64,000 bases of DNA from NCBI RefSeq assembly GCF_963678975.1, contig NC_089280.1, positions 19,831,863 to 19,895,862 of the forward strand, written 5' to 3'. The stretch comes from Dysidea avara (lineage: Eukaryota; Porifera; Demospongiae; Dictyoceratida; Dysideidae). The notes beneath the pieces are model-generated. The model worked only from the letters and a program-made list of their open reading frames with translations. It was not told the origin of the DNA and made no database searches. Position 1 is the first letter of the stretch, and every line of letters begins with the position of its first letter. The position numbers and the translations under genes were made by a program. Of the stretch, positions 48,054-58,942 are shown in pieces.

Positions 48054-50935
48054 TCCACTACTGGATGAGGATGAGGTGAGTAATTGGGACATGTTTGAGC
48101 AGGTACTCATACAAATGAGCATGGAGCTAAGAGAAATCACGTCACGCCAACCCAGCAGCCAACACCAAAACAGCAATAATCAAGCTAGACATTGGAGGAG
48201 ACGACAGACGCGACAGAGGGCTAGCCAAAACAACACCACAAATCGTGATCGCAGGACCTGGGACAATGAAGAACAGAGAGGCCACAGAGTCCATCAGGGC
48301 AGGGTCAATAACCAACAGAATGACAGATCACAGAACAACAGGACATCAGGAAGACAACGGTGGATACGGGAAGCACAGAAACTGCAAGGAGCATACCGTC
48401 GCAATGCCAAACGCTGTGTGGCCCAAGTCACTGGTGAGGAGAAACCGAGAGAGAACTGCCCCATACCGATGGACACCCTGACCAAGTGGATGGCGAACGC
48501 TAACATCCCACCACCAGGAGAGAAGCCACCCTGGATAGAAGAGCCCTCTGGGAACACCGAGGATGCACTAAGCGCGTCCTTCAGCCCCAGGGAAGTAGTG
48601 GACCAACTTCGACGTCTTCCAGGTAAGTCAGCCCCCGGACCAGACAGAATCACCTACTGGCAATGGAAACAACTAGATGGCCAAGGTAAGCTCCTGTCCA
48701 GCAATTTTCAAAATCTGCAGGAAGTCGACACGAGTGCCACAACAATGGAAGGAGAGCACCACCACACTGATATACAAAGGTAGGGGCGAGAAAAGCGACA
48801 CCAGCAACTGGCGACCCATCAGCCTGCAGAACTGTTTGTATAAGATTTATGCTGCCATCATCGCCAAACGTATAGCATCATGGGCCATCAGCGAGGGCAT
48901 CATTAGCACCTCTCAGAAGGGCTTCCTGTCCTATGAGGGATGCTTTGAGCACACCTTCCTTCTCCAGGCATGTCTTCAGGACTCCAGAAGAAAGAAGAGA
49001 AATGTTGCAATTGCATGGCTGGACCTAAAGAATGCCTTCGGCTCAGTCCACAATAGACCATCTACTTAGGTCAATGGAAGATCTGGGCCTAAGTGGGAAG
49101 GTTGTCGAAGTAGTAAGGGACATTTACACAGGCTCTACCACAAGAATCACTGCTGGTACCTCTCATTCTGAACCGATCTCTTGTGCTCGTGGTGTCAAGC
49201 AAGGGTGCCCACTAAGCCCCATTCTCTTCAACTTGGCAGTGGAGCAGCTGCTTAGGGGAGTGGAAGGCCTGAATGGAGGCTACCTCTTTGATGAATTTAC
49301 ACTCAAGGTGTTGGCATATGCTGATGACCTGTGCCTAGTGGCAAGCACACCAGAAGAGCTGCAAGCCATGCTGAGACGAGCCGAAGAGTTCGCCAGCTCT
49401 GGGCTACACTCACTTTCAACATCAAAAAGTGTGGTACCCTTCACTGTAAGAGATCAGGCAGAAGATACTTTGTGGCAGAGGACACCCTGTACCTAGGCAA
49501 GCAAGCGCTTCCTATCCTGCACTATGAGGATCACTACAGATATCTGGGTTGTGATCTTGGTGCAGATCCCAAGGCACACCTGAACAAGGCGGAGAAAGGG
49601 TACATTGAGAAAGTAAGGAAGATTATGGAATCAAAGCTAGCAGAGTGGCAGAAGCTTGAAGCCATCAGAAGATTTATTCACCCTACCCTAGATTATGTGG
49701 TGAGGACCATGCTTCCCAACAAGACGTGGGCAAACAACATTGACAGCCACACCAGAAGGTTAGTTAAAAAAGCTCTACGGCTGCCAAAGTCTGCATGTAA
49801 TGCCTTCATCCATTGCCCTTGGAAATTTGGGGGCCTGGGAATTCCTTGTGTTGCAGACAATCTTTAGATAGCGTGGGCCTCCCAAGCATTCAAGTACCTC
49901 ACCAACAAAGATGACCATGTGAAGAGTGTGGCAACACAACAACTGCTAGATACCACCAGAGCAAGAACAAGATGCACATCCCCTAACCCTGAAGATGTGC
50001 TGCAGTTTGTAAATGAAAGCAGCTCCGAAGCTACTCGCCACTCTGACATAAGGTCTCTTTGGAGTCTGTTACCAGGTTGACTAAAGTCACTCGGCGCAAA
50101 GCTACAAACCGGAAGCGAAAATCTGGAGCTGAAAGTGGATGACACAACCCTCAGAGCTCATGAGCATCGCAAGGTATCAGGACTGCTGAGGGATTGCTTC
50201 AACCAGGGGCATCTAGAAGCATGGAAGAAAGCAAAGGACCAAGGCAGATGTGCCAACAATGTCTCCCTCCACCCCAGTAGTAACCACTGCATATCCACAG
50301 GCCAGTACACATCATTTGCTGCCTACAGATTTGCCATCAAAGGAAGAATTAACACCCTACCCGTACACACAGTACAGAGAAGAACAAGGACCCTCAGAGG
50401 CTCCATCAATTGCAGGAAATGTAAGTCACAGCCAGAAACCCTGGCTCACGCCCTGAACCATTGTCGACCTTTGATGGGACTGATAAGAGAATGCCACAAT
50501 GAAGTCCTCCAGCGACTACAGCGGGCCGTTCCACGATCACTTGGAGAAGTTTTCCTAGAGCAAGAGATACCTGGCGATCCTGAACACAACCGCCCAGACC
50601 TAGTAGTCTTAAACCACACAGAAAAGAAGGCCATCATTGTTGATGTCACCATCCCATATGAGGGGGAGTCGGATGCACTACAAGCAGCACAAGACGCCAA
50701 GATGTCAAAATACAACAATCTGGCAGCATGGCTCAGGAGCTCCTTTGACCATGTACACCTTGATGCCTTTGTCGTTGGAGCCTTGGGATCATGGGACCCC
50801 AAGAACTTGAGTGCTCTAAAAACCCTCAAAATAGGAAAGAACTACTCAGTCCTATTCAGGAAGCTGTGTGCATCATCTGCCATCACTGGTAGCCACAAAA
50901 TCTGGACAGCCTTTTGTGGCACTGGGGCAGGTTAA
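48054..50935 (+). pseudogene. LINE copy A: RT and restriction-like endonuclease
   Basis: The frame resumes with SPLLDEDEVSNWDMFEQ and a Gln/Arg/Asn-rich linker. RT motifs: SAPGPDRITYWQW (about 48630), WRPISLQNCLYKIYA (48810), WLDLKNAFGSV (49018), GVKQGCPLSPILF (49192) and the catalytic YADDLCLV (49318). Thumb: VKKALRLPKSACNAF. Endonuclease: a CCHC knuckle CRKCKSQPETLAHALNHC (50412), RPDLVV (50603), IIVDVTIPYE (50635) and a downstream K-x3-KY, the PD-(D/E)XK signature. Frameshifts lie near 48690, 49050 and 49400; stops are TAG at 49867 and TGA near 50080. The final frame ends TAA at 50935. Confidence 0.85.
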
Positions 50936-51713
50936 ATTTCACCCCTTAACTAGCCCCCCCCCCCCCCCCTTAAGTTAATGTAAATAAATAGTTAAAGTAA
51001 TAACCAAAAAATAAATAAAATTTTTTAAAAAAATACAAAAAAAATTTTTTTTTTTAAAACAAAAATAAAAATACAAAAAAAAGCTTTGTGAATGTATGTG
51101 TGTCAGTTCCCTCATAGGTTTGTGTATGCCAACATTCATTTCATGTATGTATGTGTCAATGTTTCTAAATGTCTTGGTGTGGTTCTTCTGCTTGCTGTTC
51201 TCTTTTCTGCATGTCCTGAATACGTCACGATACCTCAAGCTTTGTTCTTTAGTTTCACACCTATAGTGGTTGGAAGAACACCTCCTGGCCAGTATGATTA
51301 GTCTCCACAAAAGAGCTAAACCACGCTGGGTCAAGCTGATGTCCCCTGTACATAACCTCTCAACAAGAGACAGGTCTCACAGGGGATACCCTTTACCTGA
51401 ATCTGGAGCATTCTGACTTTGAGCAAAAGCCATTTTGTGCCAGTAGTAACAAACTACAGAGCTGAGTGCACAGTCTCTTGAAAAGAGCTGGGGAAACACA
51501 GCCCCAAGTAGCTATTCATCACCTCCCACAGCTACAGGAGCTACCCACCTTCCACTTTCTTCACACAGCTGCTCTAGAGCACCACTGTCTCTAGCAGATT
51601 TCCAACCCACCCAGTCTGTAAGACTGAGGGGCCCACCAGCGATGGTGCATTAGGGTTACCTTCCCTAATGAAGGCCCTCCTGGCAGTTGCAGCTGCGCTG
51701 CTGGTGAAAATTT
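50936..51713 (+). other. LINE copy A 3' UTR
   Basis: It begins with a poly-C run and a very A/T-rich low-complexity part (50948-51080). A structured end follows: gaggggcccaccagcgatgg, then a ttaccttccctaatgaaggc hairpin and gctgcgctgctgg. The same pattern ends the short element at 52202, so it is probably the RNA feature read by the RT. It ends at a U2-like 20-mer. Confidence 0.6.
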
Positions 51714-51734
51714 AACTGTTCTTGTCAGTGTAAT
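51714..51734 (+). repeat. U2-like 20-mer junction, 1
   Basis: aactgttcttgtcagtgtaa occurs here, at 52202 and (ending gtgaa) at 41537. It matches the U2 segment CTGTTCTTATCAGTTTAA as remembered. It marks the boundary between LINE copy A and the next element. Confidence 0.75.
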
Positions 51735-52201
51735 GGCACTGCAATCTTTTTTCCAGTCTCGACTCTTCTAAGAGTGGACTGAGGGACCAACTTGATCCTA
51801 CCGCACAGGGTTGTGGGACGTCCCAGAAGAGCCAAAAGCGCTCCTCTGTTATGCTTGAGTGTGTGTGTTTGTTTAGGTGGTTTACTTCCCTGTCAGTTTG
51901 CTAGTCCAAGACTAGTGGCCGGATTACCGCTTCTCAGCCGATCCCCCTTGAGAAAGACCTGAAGGCTTAGTCCTGCCTCTTCTTAAAAGCCTGCTGCAAG
52001 TATACCAGGGAGCTGGGAACGCTGTGTCGGAGTCCAGGTCTAACCGGTCCTCTCTACCTCTGTTCGAAGATAGCTAAGGAAGTTGATACTCAGGTCCGGC
52101 ATCCTTTAAGCCGAGGGGCCCACTCACAAGAGTGCACTAGAGTTCCTTCTCAAGTGAAGGCCTTCCCCAGCTCAGTCCAGCTGTGCTGGGTGGAAACTTA
52201 G
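51735..52201 (+). mobile_element. Short non-autonomous U2-associated element
   Basis: A 470-bp block between two identical U2-like 20-mers. It has no coding frame of note. Its last ~100 bp (gaggggcccactcacaagag, then an agttccttctcaagtgaagg hairpin and cagctgtgctggg) have the same architecture as the 3' end of LINE copy A, while the rest is unlike it. It looks like a SINE-type passenger using the LINE's 3' end. A severely truncated member of another LINE family is an alternative. Confidence 0.6.
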
Positions 52202-52222
52202 AACTGTTCTTGTCAGTGTAAT
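52202..52222 (+). repeat. U2-like 20-mer junction, 2
   Basis: A second exact copy of aactgttcttgtcagtgtaa, 488 bp after the first. It is followed by the 5' end of another element. Confidence 0.75.
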
Positions 52223-52660
52223 TGGATTGTATTTTCGGTGCGCCCCAGGCGGGCGTAATTATAAGTAATTCTACGATGGCTGAAAAAGTACGCCGCCGCA
52301 GATTACTGCCGACAATACCAAGCAGTACAACGGAACCCGAAGATGTCACTACGCGTGTGGAGGACCAGAACCGAATGATAGCAGAGAAGAAAGCGCACAG
52401 CAAAGCAATGATAAAGTAACCATCAGAATCGATTACCCAAGCCAGTCGACCTATAAGTAGCGATTTCCAGCCAACCAATTTTTCACACATATCAGTTTTT
52501 GCTACTTAAATTACACACCTTCAATAAATGTTTCACAAGCTGCTGTTCCAGTTAATGGCAGTCAATGTTTCGTACTTCGTAATGCACTTTACTGGATTAA
52601 AATCCATGCGGTCAGTATTTATTGAAATAGCTATGTCAAATCAAAGTTTGAGAAATAAAA
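52223..52660 (+). mobile_element. 5' end of a third U2-associated LINE (copy C)
   Basis: After the U2-like 20-mer comes a leader with gtgcgccccaggcggg, identical to the block downstream of the U2 head in copy A. A small open frame follows from ATG 52276 (MAEKVRRRRLLPTIPSST) to TAA 52419. No zinc finger follows. The sequence becomes unrecognisable and is bounded by the large inverted-repeat element at 52664. It could be a truncated autonomous copy or a second non-autonomous form. Confidence 0.55.
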
Positions 52661-53704
52661 ATCCCCATAGGTAGGGTCCGCAATGAAAAAATCGATGATC
52701 ACGAAATTACTCCCCTATCATTTCAACCTGTAGGGCATATCAAAGTGTTTTTCTACGTACCAATAAAACTTATTTATTTTTCTCCATACGATGGGAATCG
52801 CGATTGTTTTGTGCTGGAAATCGTGAAAAATTGCGCGCTCTTCGGATGAAGCATAGGTTCCTTCCCATACTTGGCATATATAGTCCAGGTATATACCTGA
52901 TTATAACCCACAGCAGAAATAAATCGATTTGCTACTGTGGGTTTGGTACGGAGCTACTCTTTGCCGAAAATCGGCCGAAAATCACGTATTTTTGGATTCG
53001 GAGCAACCCAGCAATCAACAAAAGGAAAGTTCACAAACCTTCACTATACAGCAATATAGTTTGGTTATCACTTCATACACAGCACAAGTTTCATATGGAT
53101 CTGAGCTTTCCTTCCATCAAACTAAGCGTCATGAAATTTCTTCCTAGCGCGTCTGAGATTAAAATGGGAGGTGTGGCTGTAATAATTCCAAGTTTTAGTT
53201 TCTCTAGCAAGTTATTTAGGTTTCAATATATACCTAATGGTATTAGCTTCCAACTAGAAATGGATCACGTGATTATGGATTGATTTTTTGTGTGCAGTAT
53301 AGCTATACATGGTTAGCTATGTATAGTGGTATAATCCAGGTAAAATTTAGTATTTTATCAACGTTTGACTGAGACACCATGTACTGGTGAAGCATAGAGT
53401 TAAGCATAGTAAAACTCGGATTCTACTAAAAATAGCAGTGTTCTTTGTATGTAAGAGCAAGATACTCTAATAGAGCAGTCATGTAAACAGCTAGTCTCCA
53501 GTCTCTCTATTATATTTTGTTCTCTTTAGTAAGAAAGTAGAACCCATAAACAGGAAGGTAAAAGTGCAATTGGAAAGAACCTCAGCAGTATCAGATTACT
53601 GGTTGGGGGCACACCATAAATGAATCCACATTATGGGTACATGGCTATACACAGAGGCAATATTTATAGCAAGATTAGGTAATAAGAAAAATTATGCTGC
53701 TAGA

Positions 53705-54381
53705 CATAGGCGGATCTGAGGGGGGCCAAGGGGTGCTGTGCCCCCCCTGGCCCTTCTCTTGCCCCCCTTTGACCTACAGTGCTATATTGATACCAGAAAC
53801 TAGAATCATGCATTCACACTGTATTCAGAAGTATAGAAAGCCAATGGGCAAATAGAAGGTAACAGTTATAAATGTACTTTACAGTTGTAGCTAAACTGTA
53901 TACTGTAAAGAAAGTAAGGCAAATAAATTTGCAAAGATCGAGATACTCTAATAGAGCAGTCACTACTCTAATAGAACAGTCGCAATTCTAATGTCATCAA
54001 TAATATCTACAATTTTTACAAAACTAGCTACTCCTTATTTTGATTTAATGTACATTTCACCATCAAACAGACTTGTCTCAGATAGGCTAACCAATCTTTG
54101 TATACATTGCAAAGCATACACTTTGTTGGCTAAGTGCTATCAAAAATGCTCTCAAATTCAAACCTAGGAGGTCTAATTTTTTTAATTTTTCTCCAACTAG
54201 TCTTAAAAACTGTTGTATGCCCATCATTCAACCAGCTATATGCTGAATAAAGTTATGCAAATGAATATAACTTGTGACTAGAATTCCATTCTTATCCTCT
54301 TAGTGGAATAAACATTAAAACTTCTTGCCCCCCCCCCCCCCCCTTGCCCCCCCCTCACAGTGTCTCCTAGATCCGCCTATG
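53705..54381. mobile_element. Element with CATAGGCGGATC ends, 8-bp duplication
   Basis: Ends CATAGGCGGATCTGAGG and CTAGATCCGCCTATG, with a perfect 8-bp duplication ctgctaga (53697-53704 and 54382-54389). The 28-nt motif is at 53935-53962. Long C/G runs lie next to both ends. Its ends resemble those of 33438-33939 and 39835-40701, which show 5-bp duplications instead. Inserted within the centre of the large inverted-repeat element. Confidence 0.75.
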
Positions 54382-54629
54382 CTGCTAGAGTTTCAATTCA
54401 CTACAATAATGATTCTATATAGCTGCAGGGGCATTTCAAAAAGAAATATTGGTATGAATTGCCAACCTTGCACTACTAAATGGCACAAGACACATTTTTG
54501 ATTAATTAGCTATACCCTACACTAACTTTAACTGTAAGTTTTGTACATGTAATGATTTGTATAGGTCCTTCTAGTATACTGCTAAGTAAAAATTTCATCA
54601 CACAAACAGGCTGTCAAATTATAATGTCT

Positions 54630-54725
54630 ACAAAATTGTAATTTTCCTGTGCCTTAATCATACTCCCTGGTGGAGACTCAACACAGCAATAAATACAATA
54701 CAATATAATTATAATTATAATTTTA
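54630..54725 (+). pseudogene. Possible LINE 3' tail
   Basis: tactccctggtggagactca followed by acacagcaataaatacaa resembles the 3' UTR and tail at 34360-34400. Too short to be sure. Confidence 0.35.
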
Positions 54726-54729
54726 ATGG

Positions 54730-55864
54730 TACAAATACATAACTATATAATTATATTTTAATTAATTTTGCAAGCTTTTAAATTTCTGTTTTGCTTGTAG
54801 GATGTGCATGCAATTTTATGTTGAACTGTATAGACTGTATGGTATATATATTTTGGTAAGGTATTGCATGTGTGAGATGTAGACATTTACTACAGTATCC
54901 TTTTATTATGAGTCATAAGTTAAGGACTTGTGATACTCGGTATAACATGCAGTTATCAATGGCCTATGTCTTTTTTTTTTAATTTTTGCTGTGAAAACTT
55001 CACAAACAGAAGAATATACACAGATATAATATAATAAATAATGTTAGCTATTGATTGCAAAATAATAGTTATGTAGCAGAGATTTGAATATGTCAGTGTT
55101 TTCCGCTTCAAAGATGTAGCGAGTTAGTACGTTCCATTGCCTTGATGTTGATGGTATAAAGGAGTACTTGTAGGTGTCAGTGTTACAAAATGGTTCAATG
55201 AGTCTGAACATAAGGCATGATCTGGTCTGTAGCTGGTACTGTGATGTCTGCAGATGAAACGCAGGTATGTATTCAGGTGGTAAATATACATTTTGTTTAA
55301 GAATGTTGTATAGTATAGTTAAGGAGAGCTGTTCTCTTCGAGACTCTAGTGATTCCCACTCTTCCCACTATGGATCTATTACCTTAAATGTGACTTAAAA
55401 TTTGATTTCTAAAGTACATGTGATTTTCTTCAATGACTTATAAACCTCACATAAATTCAGGAATAGCTATACACATGCATAGACAGCTCTGCAGAGTGCA
55501 TGTGATACATATATTATAGAGCACTCAGTACATTGTGGCTGTTGGTATAAGTTATCCAACAGGCCTTTGGTGCAGTTTCTCACGATAAAGCCAAAAATAA
55601 GTGATACCCTTCAGCTATGGGTGAAAAACCTAAAATTACTTGTTTATTATTAAAGGCTCATATATATATACAGAGTAATTTCCTGCAGCCTGCTGTAAAA
55701 ATATAAGATTGAGGACATACCTCCCTTAATTTTAAGAAGAAATTAACTGCTAAACTTATATACCACTGATGTAAATGACTTTTGTTGGCTCTAAAATATA
55801 TATATATGTATAGTATGAAATACTCTTTGTCAGCTGTCTGCTTCAAATCCGTTAAATACCACGA
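54730..55864. other. Centre of the large inverted-repeat element
   Basis: AT-rich, with no recognised coding sequence or RNA. Confidence 0.35.
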
Positions 55865-56683
55865 CTGTTTATATGACTGTTCTATTAGAGTATCTCGATC
55901 TTACATGCAAACAACCCTGCCATTTTTGGTAGGACCAAAATTTTACTGTGCCTAACTCTAGTAGCTTCGTCAGTGGTGTGGCAGTCAGATGTTGATAAAA
56001 ATACTAGTGAAATTTGCCTAGATAATACCACTACATAGCTAACCATGTATAGCTATAATGCACACGAAAAATCAATCCATAATCACGTGATCCATTTCTT
56101 GTTGGAGACTAATACCATTAGGTGGTCACAACATAATATTGAAACCTAAATAACTTGCTGGAGAACATAAAACTTGGAATTATTACAGCCACACCTCCCA
56201 TTTTAGTCTCAGACGCACTAGGAAGAAATTTCATGACGCTTAGTTTGATGGAAGGAAAGCTCAGATCCATATAAAACTTGCGCTGTGCATGAAGTGATAA
56301 CCAAACTATATTGCTGTATAGTGAAGGTTTGTGGGCTTTCCTTTTGTTGATTGCTGGGTTGTTCCAAATCCAAAAATACGTGATTTTCGGCCGATTTTCG
56401 GCAAAGAGTAGCTCCGTAACAAATCCACAGTAGCAAATCGATTTATTTCTGCTGTGGGTTATAATCAGGTATAGACCTGGACTATATGTGCCAAGTATGG
56501 GAAGGAACCCATGCTTCATCCGGAGAGCACACAATTTTTCACGATTTCTAGCACAAAACAATCGCAATTCCCGTCGTATGGAGAAAGATAAATAATACTT
56601 TGATATTCCCTACAGGTTGAAATAGTAGGGGAGTAATTTCGTGATCATCGATTTTTTTCATTGTGGACCCTACCATAGGGAAC

Positions 56684-58942
56684 CCGTACAAATAATTGCG
56701 TACGTAATATCAAAACTAGTCTGTACATTTTGTCAAATGAAGCCATATGCGTATTTCGTTTTTTCAATACATTTTGTACGCAAAACACATGTTTTTAAAG
56801 CGTAAAGTTTCATTACACCTTACACATTAGACTTTTCCAAAAAAAAAACAGGTGGAATTAACAATTTCTAACCTTCAGCTTTCTTTTGTTCAATAGAGGA
56901 TATGCATGCTATATTATTCGAACGAAAAATGATCAGCGGCGCGGCGCTTCCAATAAAAGTTGATGGTGAACGACTATCGAAGATTTACGAAAATTCCATA
57001 TAAAAGTACTGGGTAGTGAATGCGGCTCGAAGTATAACTCGCCTTTTAAGCTACAAGCAGGCTTTCTATTGTCGTGAACGATTACCACAAGGTCACGAAA
57101 AACTCATATAAAAGTATGGGCAGTGAATGAATGTTCGAACTGGAACTCGCCACTAAAGCCACGGGCTAGCTTCTTCTCGCCGGATGTACTACTTCTTAGG
57201 CAGAAGGATATGTCACTTAGTAAGAATTGCTCGTAACTGATCTACCGTCCTTGTAATGAATCGATTCGCATTCCGTTCACCGTCATGACGTATGAAAAAA
57301 TCACGTGTTCATTAGAATGTATTCGGCAGTGCATATCCTCTATACAATTTTATCACAATTCAACCGGGAAGTCACTGCTCTTGCAGGCTAAAGTCCGTTG
57401 ATTGCAAATAACTCCCATACATTGCGTATTGATGATTGCGCATGGCTCAATTATCGCGATGATTCTAAGTCACACATGGAGAAATCCCCATTAAAACGGG
57501 TAGCATTATTTAGAGCAGTCTAGCAGCAACAGGTTGGTGTGAAATTTATGTGGATTGCGACAGTATTTGCCAGTGCTCTCGTGGGTTAAACGTTTGTAAC
57601 AAAAACTCCATATATTTGAATGGACACACGAAATACCTACTTCCCAGAGAGCTACTTTTCGGATGCTACTCGATGCAACAGGGGTTCTAGTGGACTGAGG
57701 TTTGTAGTAATGTATTTTATATCAAGTAGGAAGAGAGATTCTACTGGTAACTCAGAGTCAAATTTTCGTATACGCGTAATTTAATTTTTGCGGTAAACTT
57801 GACACAAGTTTTGATATCGGAATGCGGCACCGGTGATAGTCAAAGTTTCCGAGTGTTTCCGCCTGAATCTATGGCTGATGAGGACGAAAAAAGTGTTCCT
57901 GGGCAAACCCTATACGCTGATTTCGATTCTTCCGTGTGTTTTTTGATTGGAGGATGATTGAAGTTGGATTACGACGAAAATATGGCTCTTTAAAAGGTAA
58001 ATCGCCAACTAGCACTGTTCAAAATCCAGCATTACAATCACCCGGGACTTCAAGGCATCCCTCTGCATCGGTGCAAGTATAGTTTGAAGGTGAGCAGTTT
58101 GTTGTCTCGTGCGGAATTGCAATATAAGGTTCAAGGTTGAGCATAATCTTTTCAAAAGTGGAGACTGGCACGTGATATCAGCCTTGCATGGCTTCACACT
58201 CACCTGTTGTTATATTCTGGTGTATTTACTGCTATTTTTATCCATTTTATAGGAGCTTCAGTGATTGTAATTTTGGTCAGAAACTATTTATAATTTCTCT
58301 TTGTAGTATAGTGATGTCATTGTGTTGTATAATAATTATCATCCTTAGTGCTTACAATGTGACAAATAAAGCTAAACAGTGTCCAAAAAAATCTATTTCA
58401 AAATAATATCGGTCTTATATTTTGTTATCTGATTGTCATGTCTCCTGTTGATTGTGACTTGTGATGTCACTACTTACCATGTTATATAATATTACTGATT
58501 TTTCTAGTTAGCTATCTCTGAAAATGCATTGGGTACCTGTGTATACTTAGTATTACACAATATACAGTTTTATTTGTGAATCACTTGCTTTATTCATGTA
58601 ATATTCTGAGTCGTCATTCTACAAAGAAGTGGTCACTCTTGAGAGGTTTTACCTATCTCATATGCTGTTCTCCATAAAATAGATATGTGGTGAAAATTTC
58701 ATGTTATTAATAGTTTCCTATCTAGATTTATGACACTTTGAATATTGTGTTTGGTGCCATGTGATATACATAAAAAGCACTGAAAATGCTGTACTCAAAA
58801 ATCATCACCCTGTCAACTTCTTTTGCTTATATCTTTTGATAGGAATCACTGATTGAGGTGGGGTTTACACTAAAATGACCCTGAAAAATAGCACAATATT
58901 TGTCATACCAATGAATGCATGGAATGTTAGTTATTTAATTAA
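56684..58942. other. Unrecognised region upstream of LINE copy E
   Basis: It contains two imperfect units of about 110 bp in tandem near 56960-57170 (shared pieces: catataaaagta and gggcagtgaatg-type blocks). A pair of complementary ends, atagaggatatgca near 56895 and tgcatatcctctat near 57330, hints at a small element. A short frame from ATG 57872 (MADEDEKSVPGQTLYADF) could be a first exon, perhaps of SYF1, but nothing confirms it. The rest shows no gene. Confidence 0.35.

Larger units (their letters stand above)
41551..51713 (+). mobile_element. REL-type LINE (R2/NeSL/Utopia-like), copy A
   Basis: The element itself is about 5.3 kb once two later insertions are discounted. Order: 5' leader with gcgccccaggcggg; N-terminal zinc fingers (41.7-41.9 and 42.6 kb); Myb-like segment; Pro-rich linker; RT (48.6-49.85 kb); CCHC knuckle and restriction-like endonuclease (50.4-50.85 kb); 3' UTR ending in a hairpin before a U2-like 20-mer. 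This domain order and a U2-linked position fit the Utopia lineage, known to target U2 genes, though the match is from memory. It is broken by two insertions, about three frameshifts in the RT and at least two in-frame stops. It is clearly dead but well preserved. Confidence 0.8.
52664..56683. mobile_element. Large inverted-repeat element, ~0.8-kb arms
   Basis: Arms at about 52664-53490 and 55865-56683 are diverged reverse complements beginning CCCATAGGTAGGGTCCGCAA (right end: gaccctaccataggg). Because of the arms, mirrored open frames appear at 52804-53283 (+) and 56118-56567 (-), both reading RPKITYFWI and LYSNIVWLSLH. A second frame is open in both arms too. I doubt they are genes. Each arm ends inward with the 28-nt motif (53455-53481 and 55874-55901). 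The centre holds no transposase and includes a GGCGGAT element and a LINE tail. Superfamily unknown. Confidence 0.7.

Noticed and set aside
51092-51334. Open frames in the LINE 3' UTR
   Set aside because: Low-complexity A/T-rich sequence; no domain and no conservation with the other copy.
52804-56567. 150-codon open frames in both arms of the large inverted-repeat element as genes
   Set aside because: Another frame is open over the same stretch, the interior lacks a transposase, and no family is recognisable. Kept only as a finding.
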